Made by a program: the position numbers and the translations under genes. From Alentia gelatinosa (Eukaryota; Annelida; Polychaeta; Phyllodocida; Polynoidae), in NCBI GenBank assembly GCA_950022655.1, contig OX465583.1:14221298-14285297 (forward strand): a DNA stretch of 64,000 bases. Reading direction: 5' to 3'. A model generated the notes under the pieces. The model did not search any database and was not told the origin of the DNA. It saw only the letters and a program-made list of their open reading frames with translations. This document shows positions 1-13,000 of the stretch, piece after piece. The number at the start of each line of letters is the position of its first letter. The stretch's first letter is position 1.

Positions 1-809
1 CAATCTCTTCTCATTCGCTCGAATATTACTACGCGCCAACTCTTCGGAGTATACAGCCAATTGTATAAAAAAACAAACCAGGCAATATAGTGTACGTATT
101 CCTGATTATAAAGTGCGAGGTAACAAAGAGGACTCCCTGAATAGGATTAACTTAAGCATAAGACTCTGTGTGTAAAGTGCTTTAAGCATAAGACTCTGTG
201 TGTAAAGTGCTTACAGGTGTGTGTTGAGGTAGGGTTTATATACAATTTGTGCCTACAGGTGCAAAGAATGGGTTGGGAACCTACAAAGTAAGAGATAAAA
301 AGACAGTGAAGAAAAATGCGTTATCATATGGAGAATATAACAAAAGAATGGGATATAAAGCAACACTCGTGTACCTTCCGGCCTCTGGGTTGTTTCTCGT
401 CAGATTCCTGGGGAAAATATATGTTTATAAAAAGCTTTCACAAACTCGAATTTCTTTTATAGAAAAGCAGGATTTTCGTTTGAGAACTATTCACTGTTTT
501 CAAAGGAAATTGATTGGAAATTTCAAATCGTCATAAGATTCCATTTATTCAAGATTAAGACATCTAAAAACAGTTCGAATCAAATACATTTGATGAATAA
601 ATTTTTTCGAGAAAATGACATTTTATACCAAAAATCCAATGGCGCTCGCCAATTGTCACAAAACCGATATTCCCAATGAATATAAAATGACAGCTCCTGA
701 CAGAAAAACGCCTAGGGATGCATCGCGTATGGCGTGAAAATCCGATAGTTACTTCACGGCGATGTATTAAATACAGCCGTGCCATAGATAGGGGTATATA
801 AATACGTAC
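1..809. other. No gene recognised
   Basis: AT-rich; only the 30-bp duplication at 151-211 stands out. It would be FAM227 intron if that gene continues left. Confidence 0.5.
151..211 (+). repeat. 30-bp tandem duplication
   Basis: TTAAGCATAAGACTCTGTGT followed by GTAAAGTGCT occurs twice head to tail. Confidence 0.85.
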
Positions 810-1072
810 CTGGTAGGGCGGCCGCTTGGGTGAGCCACACTCGGCCTGGCGAGAAGGGGAGGCGCCGGGGCCGCTGGCGGCGGCGGGTAGGGCGAGCAGG
901 GCGGGGGCGGCGGGCGGGGCGGCGGGCGGGGCGGCTGCCGGCCGGGCACCGCCCTCCCTGGATAACCCCCTCGGCGTCATGGCGGTCGCCGTCCGGGACG
1001 TAGACGTCGTGGTATTCTGGCCGAGACGTGCTACGGTACGTTTAAAGTCGTCCACGTCAAGAGAGTACGTCA
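810..1072 (-). CDS. FAM227: FAM227-like exon 9 (last visible)
   Basis: 263 nt after a clean pyrimidine-rich acceptor (CCTCCTCCACCAG). It begins VTYSLDVDDFKRTVARLGQN and runs into a GC-rich Ala/Pro low-complexity segment. It ends ...KRPPYQ at donor CAG|GTACGT. Frame continuity from exon 8 supports it. No further exon was recognised at 1-809, so the gene leaves the window. Confidence 0.7.
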
Positions 1073-4000
1073 CTGGTGGAGGAGGATGACAGGAAGTCAG
1101 GCATGTCAGTTGAGGTCAGGGAAAAAAGTGGAAATATTTTCATGTGGATTTTTTTGCCTCAGAGAGTTTGGGAAATCTAGGATAATATGTCCTTGTCAGC
1201 CATGGCATGGGGCTCAGGGTCTGTGGGGAGGTTCAAACCACTGTTTTCTTGGCGTAAATGAAGTTAAATCAATAGTATCTTTGTTTGACACGGGGGAAAG
1301 CAATTCCATATTTTGAAAATTGAAAAAGTGGATTTTCACGGAAAACTGGAAAACTGACATCTCTGGGAAGTTTGGGGTGAGGAGGAGCAGAGATTTTACG
1401 ATGGGTCCACATGAGGTCATTTATCCCTATGAGGACGGCGGCCCGTTGACGAGTGTCTTGACGAGGCGAGTTGCCATAGTGTGCTGCTAGGGTACGACGG
1501 GTCTATCATGAGTCAACTTTATCCTCATAGTCAAAACTGCACAGTGCTATGGGTAACCGCATTGTATTTTTTTTCTAAATATACCAAAATAAACTCTTGT
1601 TTTCAACAAAATGTCTAAATGTTACCAGAATCCAATGATTATCCCTTATAAAAAGTATTCATAATTATACAATTGAAAAATAATGCCTTGAGGTATCATG
1701 CGTCCTTAGTGCGGTGATGCCTGGAGGCATCCTGGAGGCATCATGCGTCAGTAGCGCGGCGATGCCTCCCTGCATCATGCGTTCTTGAAGGGTTAACCCT
1801 TCACATGAAAACGCATTTATAATACATGTATGCGTTAGTTAATACGAAAGGTTACATAAGTGAGGTAATTAGACAACCTCTTCCCAGAAAACTATACGAT
1901 ACACGTCAAACGTGAAAATTGGGAAAAACAATTATTCGAAGAAAATCGGTCGCCTTGTTACAAAGACACAGGGGCCTCCATAGAGTATGTACGCACTGAA
2001 AGTGAGTGGGGGGGGGGGGGGGGGGTCTAGAACTTTTGAAATTTTGCGCATGCCCCTTCGTTGTCCTACATCGTACAAACTGAGAGGGGGTAGAAGGGGC
2101 AACATTTTCAGAAATTTTCCGTACATACTTTATGGACGGCCCCATACAATAACACTATGTTTTATTAGTGGGCCACTGACCGTCCTTGTTGGAACTATCG
2201 AGCAGGTTCTTGGCGGCCTGCGTCTGGTTCTCCTCGGCCATCTTGTGGACGCGCGGCTCCAGACGCCGCAGGTCCCACTTCTGCCACTGTTTGGGCGGCG
2301 GGCGGATCCCTGTCAAAGCGTAGACCTTCTTATTACCTTTCTATATATAATAGCGTCCCACACGCTGAGCGATGGCCAATCTATACACGGCCGCGGAGCC
2401 CGCACCCCGCACACAGGGCACAGCGGGTGGCGATCTATCGATTCCCTTACGTGGTTAAGAGGGTGCGTCCACCAACCACGACAAGGCTGCGACACGCGCC
2501 GACAAGAAAGTTCTTATCGGCTCCTTGTCGCAGCCTTGTCGTGAGGAGGGGAGCTGTCGTGAACCCTTGTCGCAGCCTGTCGGGAACTGCACACTCCACC
2601 TAAATATTCTATCGTAGACCACTGCGACACGCCACGTCACGGCTCCAAAATCGAACATGTTCGATTTTGTCGTAACCTTGTCGGAAGGCCCCCGACAGGC
2701 CCCCGATGCAGCCTGTCATGGCCTTGTCGTAGCCTCTTGTCGGGAACTGTGGTCCACCAACCACGACAAGGCTACGACAAAGCTTCCTATCGTAGAGCTG
2801 TCGTGGACCTTGTCGGAAAGCCGTTGTCGCAGCCTTGTCGTGGTTGGTGGACGCACCCTCTAATCGTAACGCGCGGCGGGCGAGATTCATCTGAATCAGC
2901 GACGCTTCACGGCCGCCGCATATTATGCCGCTCAGGACTAAATGTCATAACTGGTTTCCAACGACTATACATTAGATACAATGTGTTATTCGAGAAGTAT
3001 GAGGTGTAACGTAATGAACTGAGATAGAGGATGCTTCAATAGTTGAGGTAAGGAATTTGCAAGTGACCCCATGAGTATATTTTACCTCGACGTCAATTTT
3101 TTTTAGAAAAATGTTTAAAACCCACCAAAAAACCTAGACTTCAAATGTGGGACGAAAGGAAGTATTAAAAAGACAACCGGATGCTGTTGTCTCCCTCTCA
3201 TCAGATCAGCGGTCTCGGATTATTGGACTAATCTATAACTTAATCTCCATAGATATTAATCTAGCATATAAATCATTTCAACTCTGTTGTGTTAATCTAT
3301 TTAACGCAATGTGCTTAATACCTTTGTCTTCTCTTTGTTTTATGATGAAAATGTGGAACGCTTGCCTGATAAGCCCACAGCATTTCTCGCACAAATGTAT
3401 CCATGCGAGACACACGGAAATAGAGAGAAAGGCAGAAGCAGAGGGAGAAAGAATGAGGGAGAGGGAGAGGGACTTGGAATATGAGGGAGATAAAAAGAGA
3501 CAGGGAGAAATGAAGAATGAGAAGTAGTTTATTGTACTTTGCTTTCGATGGGGATTTTCCCTCAAAAGTAAATTTACTCAAATAACATATCGGGTTATTG
3601 GCGTGAAAGCTATTGCATGGAAAAAGACAAGAAACTCAATGCACCACGTTATTGCAACCAATTGAGTGTATGAGATTTACTGCCATTCGCAAACACTAAA
3701 TACTAACGCAGCCTGACCTTATACTGATGGGCAGATTTCGGAAACTGCGTCTACAAATCTTCCTATCTCGCGACGTCCTATATTGATATACGCCATATCC
3801 TATATAATTAAGGTCTTTCCCTTACAACCAAATCAATGTTCAATGCACATCTGTCCCTGTCGCGGGAAGATGGCATGCAGTATTCATAGAGGCATGGCGC
3901 TATAAGGCAGTAATATATACCGGAATAATAGGCAGATTTCAGATTACTCGCATTCTAGAGGGAGCCACAGGCTTTGTTTATTAAAACCTGGGAGAAATCT

Positions 4001-7000
4001 GAATTCTTTAATGCGTATATATCCATCACTGACATATAAAGCTCCAAGAGGGCCTTTCTTTTAGAGAAAAAACAGATTTCTATACTGACATAAAACTTGA
4101 TAAATTACATAAATCCCATTTTCCATTGCTTAAAAGATGCTCATTCATCTCGGGGTAGTCTTTTGCTCTGTCCCACAGTGGCTGCAAGGCTGAGGCAGTC
4201 ACCATACTGCGTGTTGGGGAGGGATTGTGGGGGCGGGGGTTGATGGGTAAAGTAGATGTGGGGGTCGGGGAGGGGTATAGAATTAATTTGGCGGGTAGAA
4301 ACCTCTCAGGGTGATAGTACCGTGCTGCTTATTCATCTCATCCGTGCACGGGTGGCGGCCAGGGGAACGGCCGGGGAGATGCGGGAGGCGTGGGGGAGGG
4401 AGGGTGAGCAGGGGAGGGTGAGCGGGCGAGGGGTGCAGGGTAGGCCATGGCGAGTGGGCAGCCAGAAAAGGGTACTTGTGGTTAGAGGTGGGGATGGTCA
4501 GTGGGTGGCAGGAACAAGGCAAAGAGACTTACATCTAAGGTGGCACACAGTAGGCAACATGGCGTTGGGACGTGCACTGATGAGGATTTTTTGTTTGTTT
4601 GTTGGATTTAATGTCCAGTCAACCTTTACAGGTCCTTTCCATGATTCAAGTTTTTCTCACCACTTATATACCACAAAGGTGGTAATCTTATCTATGTGAT
4701 GAATTGAAGTAGAAATTTTACCCATGCTTATCTACTGAGGTGATCATTCTTTTACTTACCCACACCCCATAGATATATTAATGGTGGAATGAAAAATATG
4801 GCAGGCCATGGGGGAAGTAGGTGGTAGGCTATGTCGGAGGTGTGCCTATGGTGGCAAACATTAAGAGGCAGGTCTGGCAGGCTATGGAGGAGGTAGGACT
4901 GTGGTGGGAAGTAGTAAGAAGCTGCAGGTCATTGAGGGTGCACCTCTAGTGACCAGCGGTCGGCAACACTTCATGGGGAGGTAGGCCTATGGTGGCAAGC
5001 AGTTGGCAGTATGCTGTTGCAAGGTAGACCTATGATAACAAGCAGTTGGCAATATGTATTGGGGAGGTAAGCCTATGAGGACAAGCAGTTGGCAATACAT
5101 TATGGGGCGAGTGCCTATTGTGATAAGCTTTAGGTGGCAGGCCATGGGGAGGTAGGCCTATGGTGGCAAACCGTTGGCAGTATGCTGTTGCAAGGTAGAC
5201 CTATGATAACAAGCAGTTGGCAATATGTATTGGGGAGGTAAGTCTATGAGGACAAGCAGTTGGCAATACGTTATGGTCCATTGGGGCGAGTGCCTATTGT
5301 GACAAGCTCTAGGTGGCAGGCCATGGGGAGGTAGGCCTATGGTGGCAAACAGTTGGCAGTATGCTGTTGCAAGGTAGACCTATGATAACAAGCAGTTGGA
5401 AATATGTATTGGGGAGGTAAGCCTATGAGGACAAGCAGTTGGCAATACGTTACGGGGCGAGTGCCTATTGTGACAAGCTTTGGGTGGCAGGCCATGGGGA
5501 GGTAGGCCTATAGTGGCAAGCAGTTGAAGGCAGGTCATGTTTAATAGTTTTGAGGTAGAAGAATGATAGCGTGTGAGAGGCTGGACTGCGTGGGATGATG
5601 AAAGAAGGAAGTGGTGACAGTAAAAATCAGACGGGAGAAATAGCAGCACGAGTCTGTCTGAAGATTCTTTGTCTCCACCCATTTCTTCCGATGACACAAA
5701 CACTTTGAAGAGTGTCACAGCTAACCGAAAACTCGGTAATAGTTACACCCATGTATGTTGAACCTTATGCATTGTTCGGATAGTAAAGAGTATCATAAAC
5801 ATATATTTTGTTGCACAATGTTGTCTTTTTATATATCGAAACATTATTTGAAACAATTCAGTGTAATATGGATTAGGAATGCCCTCAATGTTGGTCGCAA
5901 AAAGATCGCAGAAATGTAAATCAAAGCCTTTTCATTATTTTTGAGGGTCCACCAAAAAAAGTGTAATTACTAAATGCGTCCATCGGCAAATGAACCTTCA
6001 GAAAATGGTACAATTAAGATCTGGAGTAATTGAACACGTTGAGTAACTTATAAAACTGAACTTCATGGTCTTTATGAGAGTTGGAAGGTGCAGAGTAGCA
6101 GTACATATAGACGTAGGGTTGTGTGAGACCCATGGAAGGTCAGTGAATGGGGCTGTCCGGTGTGGTGCCAAAATTGGTTACCCTGCCATAAGTGGTAATT
6201 ATCGCCCACTAGTATCTTGTGAACATGCGCAGTGTTGATGTCCACGATTGGAGAGTGAAAATTTGCCGAAATTAAGCAAATTACGACATATCATGCCAAT
6301 GTAATTCTCTATGTTCTCATGTCTAAATTCTATTTTCCGCTCTGATTATCTGCTAGAGGGCTCGGTGGAATCACTCTCCTAGCAGATATCCTACGCTCTA
6401 CTTCCTGTGACCGCTTGTTAAGCGTTAGTGCCGCGAAAGATCTGGGAGGAGAGTGCTAGTGGGCGATAATTACCACTTATGGCAGGGTAACCAATTTTGG
6501 CACCACACCGGTTCATAGCTCACATCCTCCATTGGATGCTTCATTAACTGCCACCCACTACTGCCATCTACACTGTGCTTCACTCATGCTGGTTACACCA
6601 TCTACCACTAACAACGCTCACACTTTATACCCAGGGATGAAAGTCGGGACTGAAGAAAAAGTCAGAAACAAAAACACAAAAAAAAATGGGGCGTATTCAG
6701 GGGGGGGGACCCCCCCCCCCCCCCCCCCCCATCCCATGCCGTCAAACAAAAGTTCGGCACTTGACGGAACTCTGACGGCAGTGTCAACGGCCCTTGGCGC
6801 GTTTAACTGCCGCCAAAGTACTGACTGCGGAATTTAGTTTTATTTTATGATTTTCATACTTTGTTAATGATGATATTTCTTTTTTTTCCCCTTTTTTTTT
6901 GGTCGAACAAGTGTCACCTTACCCACGTCCTAAAGAATGATCATATTTCAAGATGCAGAAATTTCTGATTTCCGTTAATTGTCGGCGATCTTGCATCCCT

Positions 7001-10000
7001 GTATACCGCCCTCATCTTAAGATTACCAACCCACCCACACATATTTGAGATAGTTTACTGTGTAATTTAACTCGGTATTTAGTCGGCGTACAGACCTGCG
7101 ATCCACTCAGACACCGTGTTGAGCAGTCTCGTCTTGAATTCGTCCCCGAAGGCCCTGTCCGACTCCGGGAAGGCTTCCCTGAAGACAGCAAACACGGCCT
7201 GGCCCAGACAGTCGCTGTACACCTGTCAGAAAAAAGCAAGCCCCAGACAAACTCATTATTTATAACCCCAGTTTTTTTTCCTTAATAGGTCGTTCCCATA
7301 TTTGAAGCAGGCTGCATTGAATGAGTCATTTGTTTTTGCACTGATCCGTGCATGAATTGATTCATCTCTTCATTTATTCACATTTAATGATTTCCCGTTA
7401 TTCCCTTATTTCCATCTCTATCCAATCCGTGGTTTTCATTCAACGTAATATCGCCCTGGACGTTCAGATGACGTTAAACACTGCTAATTCACTTATTGTC
7501 TTCTCTGTCTGTCTGTATTGTTTATTCTATCGTATACGCCCTATTGAGGTATCCCATAATTCAGTCTATTTACAAGTTCCAGTGTTCGCTGGTTGCCGAC
7601 ATTGTATGGTGATAGACCCTTGAACCGTAACCCATAATTATTTCAGTTTAACGGTTTTCAGAAATCTTCAAATTGGAAATCTGATGCTAGAAATGGAAAT
7701 TTCAGTTATTGCTACATGTAAATCTGAAATTATATTCAGTTTCTCCAAATATAAATCGGAAAACTGTGTTTCATGTGGTCGTGGTGTGGCCAGCCAGTCG
7801 CGAGCGGAACTTGTATTTACCCTGGGCAATAGTAGGGAGTTTAGTAACCTCTGGAGGGTCTATATGTCTTTTATCCTTTCATGTACTCCCCTTTCTGCAC
7901 GTTCTTTTCTCCTTCCAACTTTTGCCTTTAAGAAAATCTAACTGTCATGGAATTATCAATATCAGAATTATCAATATCATCCGCCCTTCTGATATTTGAT
8001 GTTACCTTTTAGATTTGTTATTTAAATGTATAATTTCAATACTGACTATACTATCATTAGATCCACAACGGATTTCTGAGTAGCCTTTTTTAAGCATCAT
8101 TTCAGATGTTTGTAGAGAATATGATGCCCAACAGTCACTGGTTATATCAAGGTTAATCCAGCTGCAATACGGAAATAATAAGATCTCAACTAATCCAACC
8201 TTTGCCATTTCACTATGACTGAGCATTTCCCATTCAAATTGCCGACAGTGAAAGCAATAAGCATTTGGAAATATTCACAAAATATTGCTTGCTTAAACTT
8301 GTTGATTTATTATCTCATGAGGGAACAAAGCCTTCCATGAATTAAGGTTTATTTTTGAACGAAGGATGTGATAAATTTAATTCCGAAGAATGTGCAACCT
8401 GAAAGCTACTGAATGGAAGATTCCTTCCTATTGGGATCGTCAGTCAAACCAATTTGTTGGAAAAGTAAATAGAATTAATGATACGTGGCATAAACTAAAA
8501 AAAATATATATATAATAATAATAATAATATAAAAAAAATAAAAAAAAATAAAGGAAATGGCGACATTCACTGATCTCACTGGCTGCCGGAAAAGAGGGAA
8601 ATTCATATGGTTTTTGCTCTACATGCGTTGGTAATTACTAAACAGAAAATGCTAAGTCCTCTTTAAGATGTCCATCCTGTAATCTGTTTTCATGACTGGA
8701 ACTGAAACATCAAAGATAAAAAAAAAACAACCTGAAGTTGAATGGTCGCCCTGTGAATCATAGGGGACACTCACGATACTTCTGGAAGGTGACACAACCC
8801 CAACCCAGATAATTCTGGATTGGGGCTATGTTGCAACAATCTCCTTTATCCTTTTCATCAATTTAATGAACTGGTTAGGTCCCCGATCAAATACCTGGTG
8901 ACCACAAACAGTGACAATGTCACACGCCTTGATTTAACCATAACTAAAGATGCCTGAAGAGTCCGAATCGGATGAAACCTTGACCCCCAGCCCCCCTGAT
9001 TTTATTTTATTAGGTGACATGCAAGAAATAAACTTGTTGTTAACACTCTAACGCCCTAAATTGTGCTTGGAGAGTGTGGACCAGTTCAACTGAACGGTAA
9101 CCACGGCTGGTTTGCTCGTTGTCAAACAGAACAATCGATTCTAAGGAGACACCATAGCAACATGGTTCAAAACTGAGAGGAAACTTTCAAGGTAGCATCG
9201 GCTTGTTGTGAGGTGTTTTTGCCACATCTTCATAACATAAAGATAAAAAAAAAACATCCATCGGTGTAGTTAAATGAGAATCTAAAACTCAGATAACAAA
9301 GCGTAAATCATACATTTCATTAAAAGGAATAGCAAAATGTGATTGTTCCTTAACAATATGCCTGAATGTGTACAAGCTGAAGTTTTGCAACGAAATAGTT
9401 CTAGCTCATTTTCAATGAAGGCTGATAGATACTTCGGAAATAAGAACAATAACATTTATCTCTTTCAGAAGGATGCGTGCAATGAACTACTTCATACATG
9501 ATTGTAGGAATTGTTTCTCCTTGTGAACATAATAAGTGATGGCAGAGAACTGTGTAGTATGTACAAGCAATACTGCTAAAACAAACCCATTTGGCATTTG
9601 GATAACGACTCTAAACAGTGCAATATTGTTCTGTGCACGAACTTCTATGAAATACTGCTCGCTGCTCGGAGTGCAGTACAGATAGGGATGCATTTAATAG
9701 ACACTCCAATCTATCCAACGGCCTCCCACCAGGGAGTGAGATCATAACCCTTTGCCTCGTCCAAAATTGTCTATTTGTATGGGAGACCAACAAACCCCAC
9801 TTGAACTCGGGCCCGTTCATGTGATCAATTTCCAGTTATGGGAATTTTTAACCTATACACTATACCAACATTCGAATTATGTAGTATAAAATGCTTCCCA
9901 ACTTAGAAAATAGGTGGATATACTATTAAAATGTTGAGCTTTCAAGTTAAGACTTACCCAATTTAAATTGGGTCTGATCACCTTGACATCCACAAAGCTT

Positions 10001-13000
10001 GTTAAGATACCTGATGAGCTACTTCCAGCGAAACCTAGACAATTATCTCACACAGATTGACAATTCATTTTTCATTGCAATCATGTTTCTATAAATACAG
10101 TCTTTTGCTGAGAAGAGCCCCTTCAGATCCCTATAGGGACCCCTATGACACAGTTGTTAACACTATTGATATCAGACCTGACAGTACTATCGTAAAACTG
10201 AATGAGGTTTAATCTTGGCCAACGTATTCCACGACTGGAGTTTGGCAAAATGACTTCATGAGGCGAAGCCGAGTGAAGTCCGGAGCCAAAACTTCAGGAG
10301 TGGAATGCGGTGGCCAAGATTAAAACGAATCAGGTTTTGATTTTATCCTACCCTTTCTCCTCTATTTTGGAATATTACGTGATAACAATGCTGTATGGCA
10401 CTAGTGGCATATAAAACTCTGTATGCCAGTCAGCGTGGCATACGGAAACCCAATGTTAAGCCTATGGGATTTTATATTAGGGGTAGGATAAACCATGGTT
10501 ACTATGGTTAGGGGCAGTTCCAATAACTGCCATTCAAAGTAGCATCGCTCAGTGAGAAGGACATTGCCTCGTCCCATTTTGAGTGTAAATAATGTTCAGG
10601 CGCACTGTCAGGCTGTGCAAAACTGGCGTGTTTTTTTGTGATTTTTAGGTATATGATGATACAGAAACGTAGTTACTGAGCATGTAATGGTGGCTGCTCT
10701 CGGTCTTACTCCCTGTAACTATGGCCCTTCGCCTACAGCGTTGAACAAACATCAATACCGGCTCAGTAACTACATTTCCTCATTATATCTATCTAGTAAA
10801 ATTTGAAGATCTGCCACAGTTTATTTGCTCTGCAGATTACCACAATAGAATGAATCTTAATATCCCACCTGGAAAAACTTGTCTTTAATCTCGTGATGTA
10901 TGCTGGTGAAAAGAGCGACGAAACTGTCGGCGATCCTGTCAAACAAATGGTCCTTATCGTCCGAGTTCTTGTTCGGCTGCTTAAATGTACAGATAGGCAA
11001 CCATTCAATTCAACTTTTCTATTTCTCTCGTTTAGGTCGGGTATTCACCCAGACCGACACGCTTACAATACACTGCGACACAACTACGACACAGAATGTC
11101 TACGTTCGACTCCCACACAACCTTTGCCGTCAAAGTTACAGAAATTACAGAACCGAGGTTTGTAAATTTGAACTGAACACTTGCCTGGTGTGTGTTCTAC
11201 CGACGCCTTACACCTAGACTGTAACTGGATGTAAGACGGAATTATTTGAAACTACCATATACCTGGAAATAGGTTGCCAGATCAGAACCGTTATTTAACC
11301 CTGAAACTCGAACGCAAGATAAACTTCTGGTAATCTTTAAGACACCCCTAAGGAATCAACGTAGGTTTTTCTCTAATTCTCGGGAAAGTTACTGGATGAC
11401 CTCTTACTGTATATTCAATATTCTTTTTGTCTTTTAAACTGAATATCCCATACCGATGTTTTGCTTCTGGGTGGCAACCTTGTATTACTCTGTTTAAATT
11501 TAAGCATTTGTGAACTTCACTTGTTTTCCTTCCAGCTAAAGGGGGGAAATAAATAATTAATAAATAAATTGGGCTAAAATCTGCAAAAAGAGTGAGCAGG
11601 TGAATTCATCGAACATAGTTAGTTGAGAATGTTCCTCAAGGGTTGGAAAATTGTTACCCTATTCCTTGTTACTTTGTGTATTTCTGAATTGTGGTGAAAT
11701 AAACATTGCTAAAAAAAAAAAAAAAAAGACGGCCTCGAATCTAGTTCTTTAAGAAAAGTCCCCTTTATACAATAACGACGCCGTGGAATAATCTACCCAA
11801 AGAAGTACAAGACGGCTCAATATTGCAGGAAGTCTTGTGACACACCCAAAACGCACCATCTTGATGGAAGGAGAAAAAATTGCTGACCTTCTTCATACAG
11901 TGTTAAGAGTCAGACTTTAACATCATTCTGTCTCAACTGGACTGGTATATGGTGAACTTGATACAGTGTGAACTCAATAGACCCTATTGAGGTATCCCAG
12001 AATTCAGTCTGTTTACAGGTCCCGGTCTCGCTGGTTACCGACGTTGTATGGTGATAGGCCCTTGACCCGTAACCCACAATCTTTGCTTTTTAACGGTTTT
12101 TATAAGTCGTCAAATGGGAAATCCGATGTCAGAAATGGAATTTTCAGCTATTTCTACATGTGAACCAAAATTATGTTCAGGTTATTCAAATATAAATGGG
12201 ATAACTGTGGTTCATATGATCGTGGTGTGCCCAGTTTCTCGCGAGCAGAACTTGTGTTTACCCTGGGCGATAATTGGGAGTCGAGTAACCTCTGGAGAGC
12301 GTATACTGGTGAATATGATACTGTGCCAACTCAGTACCGGTGTATTCAATAGACCCTATTGAGGTATCCCGTAATTCAGTCTGTTGACCAAGTTCCGGGT
12401 TTCGCTGGTTACCGACGTAGTATAGTGATAGACCCCTTGCTCGTAACCCAGAATTAATGCAGTTCAACGGTTTTCAAACATCCTCAAATTGAAATTCTGA
12501 TGTCAGAAATGGAAATTTCAGCTATTTCTACATGGGATTCCGAAATTATATTCAGTTTCTCCAATTATAAATCAGAAAACTGTGGTTCATTTTGTCGTAG
12601 TGTGCCAAGTCTATCGGGAGCGGAACTTTGCTTTACCCGGGGCGATAATCGGGAGTTTAGTAACCTCTTGAGGCTCTATAGCGTGTGTGGGATTTCCCCT
12701 GGACGGTCTGGTACGAGTAGGATTACCATTGGTACACTTTAAAGTGGACATTCCACCAAACAGGCACTCTGCATTCGTGTTTTTAGCTTTCAGCCGTCGT
12801 TGTATTCTATTACAAATGTCAGACATTTTTCAATGGTGAAAGGTCAAGGTTTAGCCATTGTTATAAAATAAAAATGTCTGATTTTTATATTTTTCTAAGG
12901 TAAAGATCAAGACTCCTTCATTGATACAAGCTAAAAAGCTAGACTTTATCAAATTTACATACTGAAAAAGCAAAACTTTTTGCACACTAAAAAGTCTAGA

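Noticed and set aside
564..809. Continuation of the exon 9 reading frame past 810
   Set aside because: The base composition changes abruptly at a strong GTACGT donor and the rest is AT-rich and intron-like.
2160..2181. Stop just after exon 8 as the true C-terminus
   Set aside because: The donor GACG|GTCAGT joins exon 9 in phase. Exon 9 is less conserved, so this alternative is not fully excluded.
1987..2544. Plus-strand open frame starting with a Gly run
   Set aside because: It is antisense to FAM227 exon 8, begins in a poly-G tract and runs into a Harbinger-like element.
4256..4699. Open frame in the G-rich block
   Set aside because: Low-complexity composition explains the lack of stops; there is no recognisable protein similarity or splice context.
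7060..7096. Stop codon shortly after exon 7 as the end of the FAM227-like protein
   Set aside because: A GCAG|GTCTGT donor precedes it, and exon 8 restores the expected family sequence in phase.
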